This document shows positions 8,696 through 17,542 of a DNA stretch of 64,000 nucleotides, one piece after another. A program made the position numbers and the translations under genes. Each line of letters opens with the position of its first letter. Position 1 is the stretch's first letter. This DNA comes from Dokdonella_A sp044227025 (GTDB lineage: Bacteria > Pseudomonadota > Gammaproteobacteria > Xanthomonadales > Rhodanobacteraceae), in contig NZ_JBGAFX010000003.1 in the NCBI RefSeq assembly GCF_044227025.1, positions 248,001 to 312,000 of the forward strand. The letters run 5' to 3'. The notes below the pieces were generated by a model, which did not search any database, was not told the DNA's origin, and saw only the letters and a list, made by a program, of their open reading frames with translations.

Positions 8696-9340
8696 ATGCC
8701 CACCCACACGCCCCCCGTCACGCGCGCGCTGTTGATCGCGAACGCGCTGGTCTATCTATTGCAGATGTTGCTCGGCGATGCGGCCCCGCCGTATCCGCTG
8801 ACCGTGCCGTTCGCGCTGTGGCCGCTTGGGCCATCGCCGTATTCCGACGTGCCGGGATTCGAGCCGTGGCAGCTCGTTACCTACGGCTTCCTGCATGGCA
8901 GCGTCCCGCACATCGCGTTCAACATGCTCGCGTTGTGGATGTTCGGTGGCCCGATCGAGGAACTTCTCGGCACGCGTCCGTTCCTGCTCTATTACTTCAC
9001 CAGCGTGGTTGGCGCGGCCCTGACCCAGCTGATCGTGATGTACCTGTTTCCGCAGGGCTATTTTCCGACTCTGGGCGCATCCGGTGGCGTGTTCGGCCTG
9101 CTGCTCGCCTACGGCATGATGTACCCGCATGCGCGCATCCTCGTGTATTTCGCAATCCCGATGCCGGCGTGGCTGTTCGTGACCGTGTACGGCGTTCTGG
9201 AACTGGTACTCGGCGTGACCCGCACCCAGGCCGGCGTCGCGCACTTCGCGCACCTGGGCGGGCTCGCTTTCGGCTTCGTGCTGTTGCAATACTGGCGCGG
9301 CCGATTACCGTGGAAGCCGCGGCGGATATTGATGCGGTGA
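8696..9340 (+). CDS. Rhomboid family intramembrane serine protease
   Basis: A 214-residue polytopic inner-membrane protein with six predicted helices. The rhomboid catalytic dyad is present: GASGG with Ser129 (LGASGGVFGLLLAYGMM) and the His in HFAHLGG near 183-186. HIAFNMLALWMFG gives the conserved helix 2 region. Length and layout match the minimal six-helix GlpG-like rhomboids without an extra cytoplasmic domain. Substrates cannot be predicted. It stands between the M35 terminator and folC with no clear operon partner; folC starts about 50 bp downstream. Confidence 0.93.
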   Translation: MPTHTPPVTRALLIANALVYLLQMLLGDAAPPYPLTVPFALWPLGPSPYSDVPGFEPWQLVTYGFLHGSVPHIAFNMLALWMFGGPIEELLGTRPFLLYYFTSVVGAALTQLIVMYLFPQGYFPTLGASGGVFGLLLAYGMMYPHARILVYFAIPMPAWLFVTVYGVLELVLGVTRTQAGVAHFAHLGGLAFGFVLLQYWRGRLPWKPRRILMR

Positions 9341-9391
9341 AGCAGTGATTCTCGATTGGTGATTGGAAGAAGTGGCAAGCGGGAGACGAGT

Positions 9392-10720
9392 GTGGCATCA
9401 GGAGCTGCCTCAACTCACCAATCCGGTGCAAAGCGCAGCCTTCCCGACTGGCTCGACCATCAGCAGCGCGTCCATCCGCGTGCGATCGAGCTTGGCCTGG
9501 ACCGCGTGCGCGAGGTCTGGCGGCGGCTCGGTGCTCCGGCTCCTGCGCCCATCGTGGTCACGGTCGGTGGCACCAATGGCAAGGGTTCGACGGTGGCGTT
9601 CCTCGAAGCGATGCTGGGCGAGTCCGGCAAGCGCGTCGGCGCGTACACCTCGCCGCACCTGCTGCGATACAACGAACGCGTGCGTGTCGCCGGGGTCGAT
9701 GCCGGCGATGCCGCGTTGATCGATGCGTTCGAGCGCATCGAGGCCGCGCGTCTGGCGGATCCGGTCGCGCCGGTCGCGCTGACCTATTTCGAGTACGGCA
9801 CGCTGGCGGCGCTGTGGATCTTCGCGCACGAGCGGCTCGATGTCGCGCTGCTCGAAGTCGGTCTCGGTGGTCGCCTCGATGCGGTCAACCTCGTCGATGC
9901 GGACGTGGCGATCGTGACGACGGTCGACCTCGATCATCAGGACTGGCTCGGCAACGATCGCGACGCCATCGGGCGCGAGAAGGCCGGCATTTTCCGCGTG
10001 GGGCGTCCAGCGATCGTGGGTGAGTCCGATCCGCCGTCTGCCTTGCTCGAATACGCGACACGGCTTGGCGCCGACCTGCGCCGCGCCGGGCGCGACTATG
10101 TGTTCGACGACGCGGCACCCGACTGGCATTGGCGCGCCGATGCGACCGAACTCGTGCTGCCGAGACCGCTTCTGGCGGCCCCGTGCCAGACCGGCAATGC
10201 GGCGGCGGCGATCGCGGCGCTGCACGCGTTGCGCGATCGGCTGGACTGGAATCCCGCGGCGATCGCGCAAGGCGTGCGCACGGCGAAGATTGGCGCGCGC
10301 CTGCAACGGTTCGCCGGAGCGCCCGAACTGGTCGTCGATGTCGCGCACAACCCGCAGGCGGCGCGCATGCTCGCTGCGTGGCTGCGCAGCGAACCCTCGA
10401 GCGGGCGCACGATCGCCGTGTTCGGCGCGCTCGGGGACAAGGACATCGATGGCATCGTGCATGCCTTGGCGCCGTGCATCGACGCCTGGTACCTGGCCGG
10501 ACTCGAGCGCGACTCGCCGCGCGGCCTGTCGGCGCAGGCGTTGCGCGAACGGATCGGCGCGCGCATAGCGCCCGAAGCGATCGCGTCCGTCGGCGAGGAC
10601 ATCACCCAGGCGCTTGCGCTTGCCTTTGCGCAGGCGATGCCGGGCGACCGCGTGGTGGCGTTCGGATCGTTCATGGTCGCCGCACCGGCGCTCGAGTTCG
10701 CGGCGACACGCGCCTGTTGA
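9392..10720 (+). CDS. folC: Bifunctional folylpolyglutamate synthase / dihydrofolate synthase
   Basis: This enzyme adds glutamate to dihydropteroate and then to reduced folates, using ATP in the cytoplasm. From the chosen GTG at 9392 (GGGAGA at 9381-9386) the protein has 442 residues. The family opening SLPDWLDHQQRVHPRAIELG is intact, the P-loop GGTNGKGST lies near residues 57-65, and DLDHQDWLGNDRDAIGREKA carries the conserved Mur-ligase-like Mg and ATP contacts. VVDVAHNPQAA marks the C-terminal domain. A TTG at 9356 would add twelve unconserved residues. The folC-dedD-cvpA-purF order is standard for gammaproteobacteria, although here a promoter lies between folC and dedD. Confidence 0.95.
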   Translation: MASGAASTHQSGAKRSLPDWLDHQQRVHPRAIELGLDRVREVWRRLGAPAPAPIVVTVGGTNGKGSTVAFLEAMLGESGKRVGAYTSPHLLRYNERVRVAGVDAGDAALIDAFERIEAARLADPVAPVALTYFEYGTLAALWIFAHERLDVALLEVGLGGRLDAVNLVDADVAIVTTVDLDHQDWLGNDRDAIGREKAGIFRVGRPAIVGESDPPSALLEYATRLGADLRRAGRDYVFDDAAPDWHWRADATELVLPRPLLAAPCQTGNAAAAIAALHALRDRLDWNPAAIAQGVRTAKIGARLQRFAGAPELVVDVAHNPQAARMLAAWLRSEPSSGRTIAVFGALGDKDIDGIVHALAPCIDAWYLAGLERDSPRGLSAQALRERIGARIAPEAIASVGEDITQALALAFAQAMPGDRVVAFGSFMVAAPALEFAATRAC

Positions 10721-10830
10721 GGGGGGCGAAACTTCGAATTCCGGTACCCCCGTTCGCGTTGGGCGCCACTCGCGCGGCGAGCGGAGTCGAAACGCCATCC
10801 GTTCGATGCCGTTCCTTCAGACGGCGCGGG

Positions 10831-10836
10831 TATAAT
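10831..10836 (+). promoter_or_regulatory. Perfect -10 box for the SPOR-cvpA-purF unit
   Basis: TATAAT stands 32 bp upstream of the SPOR gene start, in otherwise GC-rich DNA. No good -35 is visible at 16-18 bp spacing (the region reads GATGCCGTTCC), so the promoter may be weak or activator dependent. It would allow dedD-cvpA-purF transcription independent of folC. Confidence 0.55.
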
Positions 10837-10868
10837 CGCAGCGGTCATCCGAAGCGGACCGGTGATCC

Positions 10869-11792
10869 ATGGATCTGTCGTTGAAACAGCGCCTGCTGGG
10901 CGCCGCCGTGCTGATTGCGCTGGCGGTGATCTTCGTGCCGATGTTCATGTCGGGCTCCGCGCCGCAGAAGTCTGCCGAGATGGAGACGTCCAGTCTCGCC
11001 ATTCCGCCGGCGCCGGATCGCGAATTCGACAAGCGCGTGCTCAGCGTCGATCCGGCGGCGACAAACCCGATCGCGCCGAGTGGTGCCGATGCCGGCAAGC
11101 CCGCGGCGGGTGAGGGCGCTGCCGAGCCGAAACCGGTTGCGCCCGCGCCTCCTGCACCGGTTGCGGCGCCGCCGCCGGTCGGCGCGACTGCGGTGGCGCC
11201 ACCGCCGAAGCCGGCTGTCGCCGAGACGCCGAAACCGGTCGAGTCCGCGCGGCCCGTGCCGGGGCAGGCGGCCAGCGGGCGCTACTACGTGAACCTCGGC
11301 GTGTATGCGACCTCCCGCAATGCGCAGGATCTCGTCGCGAATCTGAAGAAGAGCGGCTTCGCCGCATCGACCGAGCCGGCCGACTACCAGGGCAAGCCGG
11401 CCGAACGGGTGCGGGTCGGGCCATTCGTCGATCGCGCTGCCGCGGAAGCGACGCGCTTGCGCATCAAGCAGGCGCATCCGAGCGTGCCCGGGAGTGTCAT
11501 GCAGCTCGCCGAGGACGCCAAGGGAGACGCGCCGGCAAGTGCGGTGCCTGCAGGGCGCGCTGGCGCCTGGGCGGTCCAGCTCGGCGCCCTGAAGACCGTG
11601 GAGGATGCGAACAAGCTGCGCGACCGGGTCAAGAACGCCGGCTTTGTCGCCTTCGTCGACAAGATGGAGGCGAACGGCGCAACGCTGTGGCGAGTGCGCG
11701 CCGGCCCCGAAGTCGATCGCGCCGCGGCGGAAAAGCTGCGCGCCGGCATCAAGGACAAGCTCAAGCTCGACGGCATGATCGTGACGCAATGA
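10869..11792 (+). CDS. dedD: SPOR-domain cell division protein, DedD-like
   Basis: A 307-residue inner-membrane-anchored periplasmic protein. One transmembrane helix near the N-terminus (RLLGAAVLIALAVIFVPMFM) is followed by a Pro/Ala-rich linker (residues about 80-140) and two SPOR repeats. The first starts at GRYYVNLGVYATSRNAQDL, the second at GAWAVQLGALKTVEDANKL. SPOR domains bind denuded glycan strands of septal peptidoglycan. E. coli DedD has one SPOR domain, so the second copy is a lineage feature, seen in other Lysobacterales as far as I know. Its place before cvpA and purF supports the DedD assignment. Confidence 0.88.
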   Translation: MDLSLKQRLLGAAVLIALAVIFVPMFMSGSAPQKSAEMETSSLAIPPAPDREFDKRVLSVDPAATNPIAPSGADAGKPAAGEGAAEPKPVAPAPPAPVAAPPPVGATAVAPPPKPAVAETPKPVESARPVPGQAASGRYYVNLGVYATSRNAQDLVANLKKSGFAASTEPADYQGKPAERVRVGPFVDRAAAEATRLRIKQAHPSVPGSVMQLAEDAKGDAPASAVPAGRAGAWAVQLGALKTVEDANKLRDRVKNAGFVAFVDKMEANGATLWRVRAGPEVDRAAAEKLRAGIKDKLKLDGMIVTQ

Positions 11793-11801
11793 AGCGGGGA
11801 C

Positions 11802-11895
11802 TGCGGATTCGGGATTCGGGATCCGGGAAGGCAGTTCCCGACAGGGGGCGCGTCCCGCTTTTTCAAATCCCCAATTCCGGATCTCCAATCCCGGC
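11802..11895. repeat. Degenerate GGATTCGGGAT-type intergenic repeat
   Basis: The gap between the SPOR gene and cvpA holds GCGGATTCGGGATTCGGGAT on the left and the loosely complementary AATCCCCAATTCCGGATCTCC on the right, so the stretch can fold back on itself. Shorter relatives occur at 9350-9366 and at 39446-39460 / 39528-39546. This style of GAATC/GATTC-rich filler is typical of Lysobacterales intergenic regions. Confidence 0.55.
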
Positions 11896-11901
11896 CGCCC
11901 G

Positions 11902-12468
11902 ATGAACTGGCTCGACTACGCGATCATCGCCGTGCTCGGCCTGTCGGTGCTGATGGGCCTGTGGCGCGGTTTCATCGGCGAAGTGCTCGCGTTGGCGGTG
12001 TGGGCATGCGCGTTCTGGGTCGCATGGTTGCTCGGTCCGGCCCTTGCGGAACGATTTTCCGCCAGCATATCGACGCCATCGGCGCGGGTGATCCTCGCCT
12101 ATGTTCTGTGCTTCGTCGCGGTGCTGATCGCGGGTGCAATCGTCGCGTTCCTCGTACGCAAGCTGGTCGAGGGCAGCGGATTGTCCGGCAGCGACCGCCT
12201 GCTCGGCATGGTGTTCGGCCTCGCGCGTGGGCTCGCGCTGGTCGTGCTGACCGTGCTGCTGCTCGGTTTCACCCCGTTTCCTCGCGATCCGTGGTGGCAT
12301 CAGTCACAATTGCTGCCTCGCTTCGAGCAGGGCGCACAATGGCTCGCGGCGCGCCTGCCGACCGAGGTCGCGCGCTACCTCGAACCGATGCAGGGCGCCT
12401 TGGCGCCGCTCGCGCCCACAGCAACGAACGGGCGGCCGCCGGCGGCTCCCGCAACCCCTTCCAGCTGA
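11902..12468 (+). CDS. cvpA: CvpA family inner-membrane protein
   Basis: A 188-residue protein with four hydrophobic segments, beginning MNWLDYAIIAVLGLSVLMG, the typical CvpA start. GSDRLLGMVFGLARGLALVV is the conserved third-helix region. CvpA was named for colicin V production in E. coli and is linked to envelope homeostasis; its biochemical activity is unknown. It lies directly before purF as in E. coli, with 11 bp between the genes. The C-terminal 45 residues are Pro/Ala-rich and unconserved. Confidence 0.92.
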   Translation: MNWLDYAIIAVLGLSVLMGLWRGFIGEVLALAVWACAFWVAWLLGPALAERFSASISTPSARVILAYVLCFVAVLIAGAIVAFLVRKLVEGSGLSGSDRLLGMVFGLARGLALVVLTVLLLGFTPFPRDPWWHQSQLLPRFEQGAQWLAARLPTEVARYLEPMQGALAPLAPTATNGRPPAAPATPSS

Positions 12469-12479
12469 AGTATCGAATC

Positions 12480-13958
12480 ATGTGCGGAATCATTGGCATC
12501 GTCGGAAAGTCGGAAGTCGCGTCGGCGCTCTACGACGCACTCACCGTCCTGCAGCATCGCGGCCAGGATGCCGCCGGCATTGCCACCGTCGATGGCAACC
12601 GCCTGCGCTTGCACAAGGGCGCGGGTTTGGTGCGCGACGTATTCGACGAGACGAGCATGCTCGGCCTGCGCGGCAGCGTCGGCATCGGCCACTGCCGCTA
12701 TCCGACCGCCGGCTCGGAAGGTTCGGCCGAGGCGCAGCCGCTGTACGTGAATTCGCCCTACGGGATCGCGCTGGCGCACAACGGCAACCTGATCAACACC
12801 GATGCCCTGCGGCGCGATGTGTTCGAGGACGACCGCCGTCACATCAACACCGATTCCGATTCGGAGGTGCTGCTCAACGTGCTCGCGCACGAATTGCAGA
12901 TCCAGGACCGGCGCGTGTTGAGCGCGGACCACATCTTCAAGGCTGTTGCCGGCACCCATGCGCGCTGCATCGGTGGTTATGCGGTGGTTTCGATACTGCT
13001 CGACTACGGCGTTCTCGCGTTCCGCGATCCGCACGGCATCCGCCCGCTCGTGCTCGGCGAGCGCGACACCGCGTCCGGCAAGGAATACGCGGTTGCGTCG
13101 GAGTCGGTCGCACTCGACATCCTCGGTTTCCGCCTGTTGCGCGACGTCGCGCCAGGCGAAGCGGTGCTGCTGACCCTCGACGGCAAGCTGCATGCGCGCC
13201 AGTGCGCCGAGCCGGCGCTGCATGCGCCGTGCATCTTCGAGTACGTCTATCTCGCGCGTCCCGATTCGATGATCGAGGACGTCTCCGTGTACAAGGCGCG
13301 CCTGCGCATGGGCGAGAAGCTCGGTGAGAAGATCCGTCGCCTGCTGCCCGATCACGACATCGATGCGGTGATCCCGATCCCGGACACCTCGCGCACCGCC
13401 GCGGGACCGCTCGCGCAGGCGCTCGGTGTGCCGGTGCGCGAGGGGTTCGTCAAGAACCGCTACATCGGCCGCACCTTCATCATGCCGGGGCAGAGCGAGC
13501 GGGTTAAATCGGTGCGCCGCAAGCTCAATCCGATCGGACTCGAGTTCCGCAACAAGAACGTACTGCTCGTGGACGACTCGATCGTGCGCGGCACGACCTC
13601 GCGGCAGATCATCCAGATGGCCCGCGAAGCGGGGGCGCGCAAGGTCTATCTCGCCTCGGCGGCGCCGCCGGTACGTTACCCGAACATCTACGGCATCGAC
13701 ATGCCGGTCACCGCCGAGCTGGTCGCGCATGGCCGCACGGTCGAGGAGATCGAAAAGATCCTCGGTGCCGACAAGCTGTTCTACCAGGACCTCGACGACC
13801 TGATCTGGGCGGTGCGCGACGGCAACGAGAACCTGGCCGCGTTCGACACGTCGTGCTTCTCCGGTGAATACGTCACCGGGGTCGAGCCGACCTATCTGCG
13901 CGATCTGGAATTCGCGCGCTCGGACGACGCCAAGTCGCAGCGGCGTCAGGCCAGCTGA
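12480..13958 (+). CDS. purF: Amidophosphoribosyltransferase
   Basis: PurF makes 5-phosphoribosylamine from PRPP and glutamine, the first committed step of purine synthesis. The protein has 492 residues starting MCGIIGIVG, where Cys2 becomes the N-terminal nucleophile of the class II glutaminase domain after Met removal. HRGQDAAGI and GIGHCRYPTAGS are the next glutaminase motifs. The phosphoribosyltransferase domain has VLLVDDSIVRGTTSRQI (PRPP loop, near residues 361-377). No propeptide precedes Cys2, unlike Bacillus-type enzymes. The start is fixed by the Cys2 requirement. Confidence 0.97.
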   Translation: MCGIIGIVGKSEVASALYDALTVLQHRGQDAAGIATVDGNRLRLHKGAGLVRDVFDETSMLGLRGSVGIGHCRYPTAGSEGSAEAQPLYVNSPYGIALAHNGNLINTDALRRDVFEDDRRHINTDSDSEVLLNVLAHELQIQDRRVLSADHIFKAVAGTHARCIGGYAVVSILLDYGVLAFRDPHGIRPLVLGERDTASGKEYAVASESVALDILGFRLLRDVAPGEAVLLTLDGKLHARQCAEPALHAPCIFEYVYLARPDSMIEDVSVYKARLRMGEKLGEKIRRLLPDHDIDAVIPIPDTSRTAAGPLAQALGVPVREGFVKNRYIGRTFIMPGQSERVKSVRRKLNPIGLEFRNKNVLLVDDSIVRGTTSRQIIQMAREAGARKVYLASAAPPVRYPNIYGIDMPVTAELVAHGRTVEEIEKILGADKLFYQDLDDLIWAVRDGNENLAAFDTSCFSGEYVTGVEPTYLRDLEFARSDDAKSQRRQAS

Positions 13959-14106
13959 ATCATCCATTCAGGTGTGCATCATCCGGAACCGTGCGTCCGG
14001 TCCGTGCCGTCGTGCGCGTCGGTCATGGATAATGCGCGACGCGCACAGCGACGCGCGGGGCGGCCCGGACGGGTTGCCCTCGATCCGGCAAGGAGGTGCA
14101 AGGCAC

Positions 14107-14925
14107 ATGGCCAGCGGCGCGAAGATGAATGTGTTCGATGCGGCCGCGCAGTGCCTCGCGTGCACGGATGTCGCGCGCAAGATCGCGTCGACCCGCGCGA
14201 CCGCGGCCGCATTCCGGTCGGGCGAGCTCCCCCTCGATGCGGTGGCCGCGCCACCGACGGCGATCGGGATTCCCGGACGCCCGCAACGACCGCAGCTCGT
14301 TTCACCGCGCAAGCTCGCGCAGCGCGGACTTGGTTCCGCGGAGGGCAGGGCAGCGCTGGTCCATGCTGTCGCGCATATCGAATTCAACGCGATCAATCTC
14401 GCCTGGGATGCGGTGTACCGTTTCCGCGGCATGCCCGACGAGTACTACCGTGACTGGGTGCAGGTCGCCGACGACGAGGCGCGCCATTACGCGATGCTGG
14501 TCGCGCGTCTGGCCGAACTCGGTCATGCCTACGGTGACTTCGACGCCCACGACGGATTGTGGGACATGGCTGTGCGCACCGCCGATTCCTGCCTTGCACG
14601 GATGGCGCTCGTGCCGCGCGTGCTCGAAGCGCGCGGCCTCGATGTCACCCCCGGGATGATCGCGCGCCTGCGCGCGGTCGGCGACAACGAAACCATGGTG
14701 ATCCTCGAGACGATCCTGCGCGAGGAAGTCGCGCACGTCGCCGCCGGATCACGCTGGTTCGCCTGGTGCTGCGAACGCGAGGGCGTCGACTCCGCTACAA
14801 CCTTCCATCGCCTGCTCGAACAGCACATGCGCGGCAGCTTGCGTGGGCCGTTCAACGTCGATGCGCGCCTGCGCGCCGGCTTCAGTGCCGCCGAACTGGC
14901 GCGGCTTGGCGAAATCGCCGCATGA
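14107..14925 (+). CDS. DUF455 family ferritin-like protein
   Basis: A 272-residue soluble, helical protein. The start at 14107 follows a near-perfect AGGAGG (14091-14096). The DUF455 (ferritin-like) metal-binding pattern is visible as HIEFNAINLAWDAVYRF, then DWVQVADDEARHYAMLVARL (E..H), and REEVAHVAAGSRWF (E..H) towards the C-terminus, which would make a di-iron four-helix bundle. The family has no settled function; some members sit beside tRNA-modifying or oxidative-stress genes. It overlaps the next gene by 4 bp (ATGA), so it appears to be the first gene of the 14.1-17.5 kb unit. Confidence 0.85.
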   Translation: MASGAKMNVFDAAAQCLACTDVARKIASTRATAAAFRSGELPLDAVAAPPTAIGIPGRPQRPQLVSPRKLAQRGLGSAEGRAALVHAVAHIEFNAINLAWDAVYRFRGMPDEYYRDWVQVADDEARHYAMLVARLAELGHAYGDFDAHDGLWDMAVRTADSCLARMALVPRVLEARGLDVTPGMIARLRAVGDNETMVILETILREEVAHVAAGSRWFAWCCEREGVDSATTFHRLLEQHMRGSLRGPFNVDARLRAGFSAAELARLGEIAA

Positions 14926-16124
14926 CGGCGTCGCGCTGGCGCTACGTTGCGTTCGCTGCCGCGCTCGGCACTGGGTGGCTGTTGCTGCTGTGCTGGGCCG
15001 CTGCGCTCGGTCCGCGCATGCCGCTGGCGCCGGCACACACTCACTCGCTGCCTGGCAGTCGGTATCACGCCGCCTTCGGCAGGGCGACTGCCGATGCGCA
15101 GCAGTTGCGTGTCGAGTCGGCCGACGACGACTATGCCGCGTTGCAAGTGACGTCCTTGCCGGAGTTGGATGCCGCCGACTATCCGATCCTGAGCTACGAG
15201 TTCGCGGACTTTCCGCGTACGCTCGAATTGTCCCTCGTGTTCCGTACCCGCGAAGCTCCAGAAGATGCGCAGACGATTTCGCTGCCGGTACCTTCGGGCG
15301 GTCGCATGACGTTCGATCTGTCACAGGTGGACGCTTGGCGCGGGAGGATCATCGAGCTCGGCTTCGCGCAATTCCCGGTCGCGCAGCTGGTGCCTCCGGA
15401 AGAAGGTTTCCGACCATTTGTCCTGCGCGGCGCGCGGCTCGAGTCGAACTCGTGGCGCGGGCGGATCGCGGCGGCGTGGTCGTCGTGGTTCACCCACTCG
15501 CCGTGGCAGCTCATCTCCGTCAGCGCGATTGGACCGGGCGGAACGGGCGATGCAACTCCGCATGTGCCGCGCCTGCCGCTGGTGCTTGCACTCGCACTCG
15601 GGTTGTTCGGCGCGCTCGCCCGCCTGTTGCTGCGACTGCGCGGCGCCCATCTCATGCGTTGCATGCTCGTGACGGCCGCGTTGGCGTGGATCGCGCTCGA
15701 CCTCGTGTGGTTGCGCGAGCTGGACTATCGTCGCGCGGTCGACCGCGACATCTGGGGTGCGGTCCCGTATGCGCTGCGCCAGGATCATGTCGCCGAATCG
15801 AACATGGTTGCGGCTGCCTATCGCTTGCGCAACCTGCTTGCCAACGCGCCGCGGACGACGCGCGTGCTGGTCAACGCGGAGTCGCCGCACGATGTGCTGC
15901 GGCTGATCTACCTGATGGCGCCGTTGAACACGAGCGGCCTGGGTGCCTTTCTGGTGTCGTCGCCGGGTCGCGTTGCCGAGGGGACGGTGCTGGTCAACTA
16001 CGGCGTGGATCGGCCGCGCCCCATCGGCGGCGTCATGCGGATCGGACCCGGGCGCGTGCGCGTGCGGGTGCTCGATCGCAACCAGGATCTGACCGTGTAT
16101 CGCGTGGAAGCGGTGATCCGATGA
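14922..16124 (+). CDS. Membrane protein of unknown function in glycosyltransferase cluster
   Basis: A 400-residue protein with one transmembrane helix at the N-terminus (YVAFAAALGTGWLLLLCWAAAL), an exoplasmic beta-rich domain (residues about 45-205), and two or three hydrophobic helices at 212-265. A further globular C-terminal part follows (NMVAAAYRLRNLLANAPRTT...), which may face the periplasm. I do not recognise a family. The arrangement resembles accessory proteins next to GT39/ArnT-like enzymes. The ATGA junctions with both neighbours (overlaps of 4 bp on each side) point to tight co-translation with the DUF455 and GT39-like genes. Confidence 0.7.
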   Translation: MTASRWRYVAFAAALGTGWLLLLCWAAALGPRMPLAPAHTHSLPGSRYHAAFGRATADAQQLRVESADDDYAALQVTSLPELDAADYPILSYEFADFPRTLELSLVFRTREAPEDAQTISLPVPSGGRMTFDLSQVDAWRGRIIELGFAQFPVAQLVPPEEGFRPFVLRGARLESNSWRGRIAAAWSSWFTHSPWQLISVSAIGPGGTGDATPHVPRLPLVLALALGLFGALARLLLRLRGAHLMRCMLVTAALAWIALDLVWLRELDYRRAVDRDIWGAVPYALRQDHVAESNMVAAAYRLRNLLANAPRTTRVLVNAESPHDVLRLIYLMAPLNTSGLGAFLVSSPGRVAEGTVLVNYGVDRPRPIGGVMRIGPGRVRVRVLDRNQDLTVYRVEAVIR

Positions 16125-17542
16125 ATGTCTTGCCGGCCTTGATGATCTGGCTCGTGCCGCTGCTGTTCGGCAGCGGACTGTGGGTTGCCGTGGTCGGCTG
16201 GCCGCGGCGTGCGCATGGGCTGGCGACGATTCTTGGCGGCGGCTGGATTGTCGGCGTCCTGCTGTGCGGTCTCCTGATGCAGCACGTGGCGGCGGAGCTG
16301 TCGTCGTCCGCGCTGCGCGCCGGATCGATCGCCGGGCTGATCGGCATCGGCGGCTGGATCGTGGCGCGGCTGTGGCGGAGGGCGGGCGATGTCGCGCCAC
16401 CGGTTCATCCGGTCGGCTGGAAAGGACGTGCCCTCATTGCTTTGGTGCTCGTCGTTCTCGCGTGGCGCGCATGGCTGTTCGCGACCGACATCGCGTTGCA
16501 TCCGACCTTGCCTTGGGATGCATGGGCGGTCTGGCAGGCCAAGGCAAAGGCGTGGGTGCTGGCCGGCCACGCTGCGCCTTACGTTCCGTTCTCGCGCTGG
16601 CTGTCCGAGCCGCAGGCGGACTTGCGCACGGCCGCTGCCTGGAGCTACCCGGAACTGCTGTCATGGACGATGACCTGGTTCGCTGCCAACGCGGGCTGGA
16701 TCGAGCCATGGATCAATCTGGCGTGGCTCGGGTTGTGGGCGGGTTTGCTGGCGGCCCACTACGGGCAGTGGCGCGCGCTCGGTGTTCGAACCGTGCACGC
16801 AGCTGCCGGCGTCTATCTGCTCGGTTCGCTGCCATTGCTCGATGCACATGTTGCGCTCGGCGGGTACGTCGATCTCTGGCTGGCGGCGCTGATGTCGCTG
16901 GCCGGCCATGCATGGTTGCGTTGGCGCGATTCGCGCGATGCCCGACAGTTGCTGATCGTCGTCGGTGTCATCGCGCTGTTGCCGATGCTCAAGCTCGAAG
17001 GCGCGGTGTGGAGCATCGTGTTCGGCGCGTCGTGCGTGTTCGGCGTACTGCCGCGGCGCATGCGCGGCCGCCGATTCCTGATCGGTGCCGGGGTGGCGAT
17101 TGTCGCCATTGCGCTGTGCGTCGCCTTGCGCGTGCCGTGGGTGGAGGTGGCGCGCAACTACGCGCACGGCAGTCTCGTGTTCGACGCTGCCCAGGTGGGC
17201 AAATCGTCGCGCGCGCTGGCCAACGCGTTGTGGGGCCAATGGAACTGGAACCTGCTCTGGTTCGCGTTGCCGGTCGTGCTGGTGTGCAAGCGCGATTGGC
17301 TGCACACGGCGACTACGCGGCGCCTGCTGGCGTTGGTTGCGGTGCCGCTGCTGCTGATCGGCGGCCTGTTCGCATTCACCACGGCTGCGCGGTACGCGCA
17401 AAGCTATTCGGCGGTCAATCGGCTGTTGTTGCAGCTGACGCCGTTGCTGGTGAGTCTGCTCGTGCTGGCATTGTGGCTGCCGCGCGATGTGGCGGCGGAT
17501 CAGGGCGTCGGTGCCGAGCCCGGCGACAGCAGGCCGGAGTAG
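16121..17542 (+). CDS. Polytopic membrane glycosyltransferase-like protein (GT39/ArnT-like)
   Basis: A 473-residue protein with about eleven hydrophobic segments. The first large extracytoplasmic loop has LPWDAWAVWQAKAKAW and a later conserved-looking YPELLSWTMTW, recalling the D/E-rich first loop of GT-C transferases that use polyprenyl-phosphate sugars. The C-terminal part has ARYAQSYSAVNRLLLQLTPL, the (R)..NR..L pattern seen in GT39-like proteins. The assignment to a precise CAZy family is uncertain. It starts inside the stop of the upstream gene (ATGA). Its last 43 bases overlap the end of the convergent GT4 gene. Confidence 0.72.
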   Translation: MNVLPALMIWLVPLLFGSGLWVAVVGWPRRAHGLATILGGGWIVGVLLCGLLMQHVAAELSSSALRAGSIAGLIGIGGWIVARLWRRAGDVAPPVHPVGWKGRALIALVLVVLAWRAWLFATDIALHPTLPWDAWAVWQAKAKAWVLAGHAAPYVPFSRWLSEPQADLRTAAAWSYPELLSWTMTWFAANAGWIEPWINLAWLGLWAGLLAAHYGQWRALGVRTVHAAAGVYLLGSLPLLDAHVALGGYVDLWLAALMSLAGHAWLRWRDSRDARQLLIVVGVIALLPMLKLEGAVWSIVFGASCVFGVLPRRMRGRRFLIGAGVAIVAIALCVALRVPWVEVARNYAHGSLVFDAAQVGKSSRALANALWGQWNWNLLWFALPVVLVCKRDWLHTATTRRLLALVAVPLLLIGGLFAFTTAARYAQSYSAVNRLLLQLTPLLVSLLVLALWLPRDVAADQGVGAEPGDSRPE

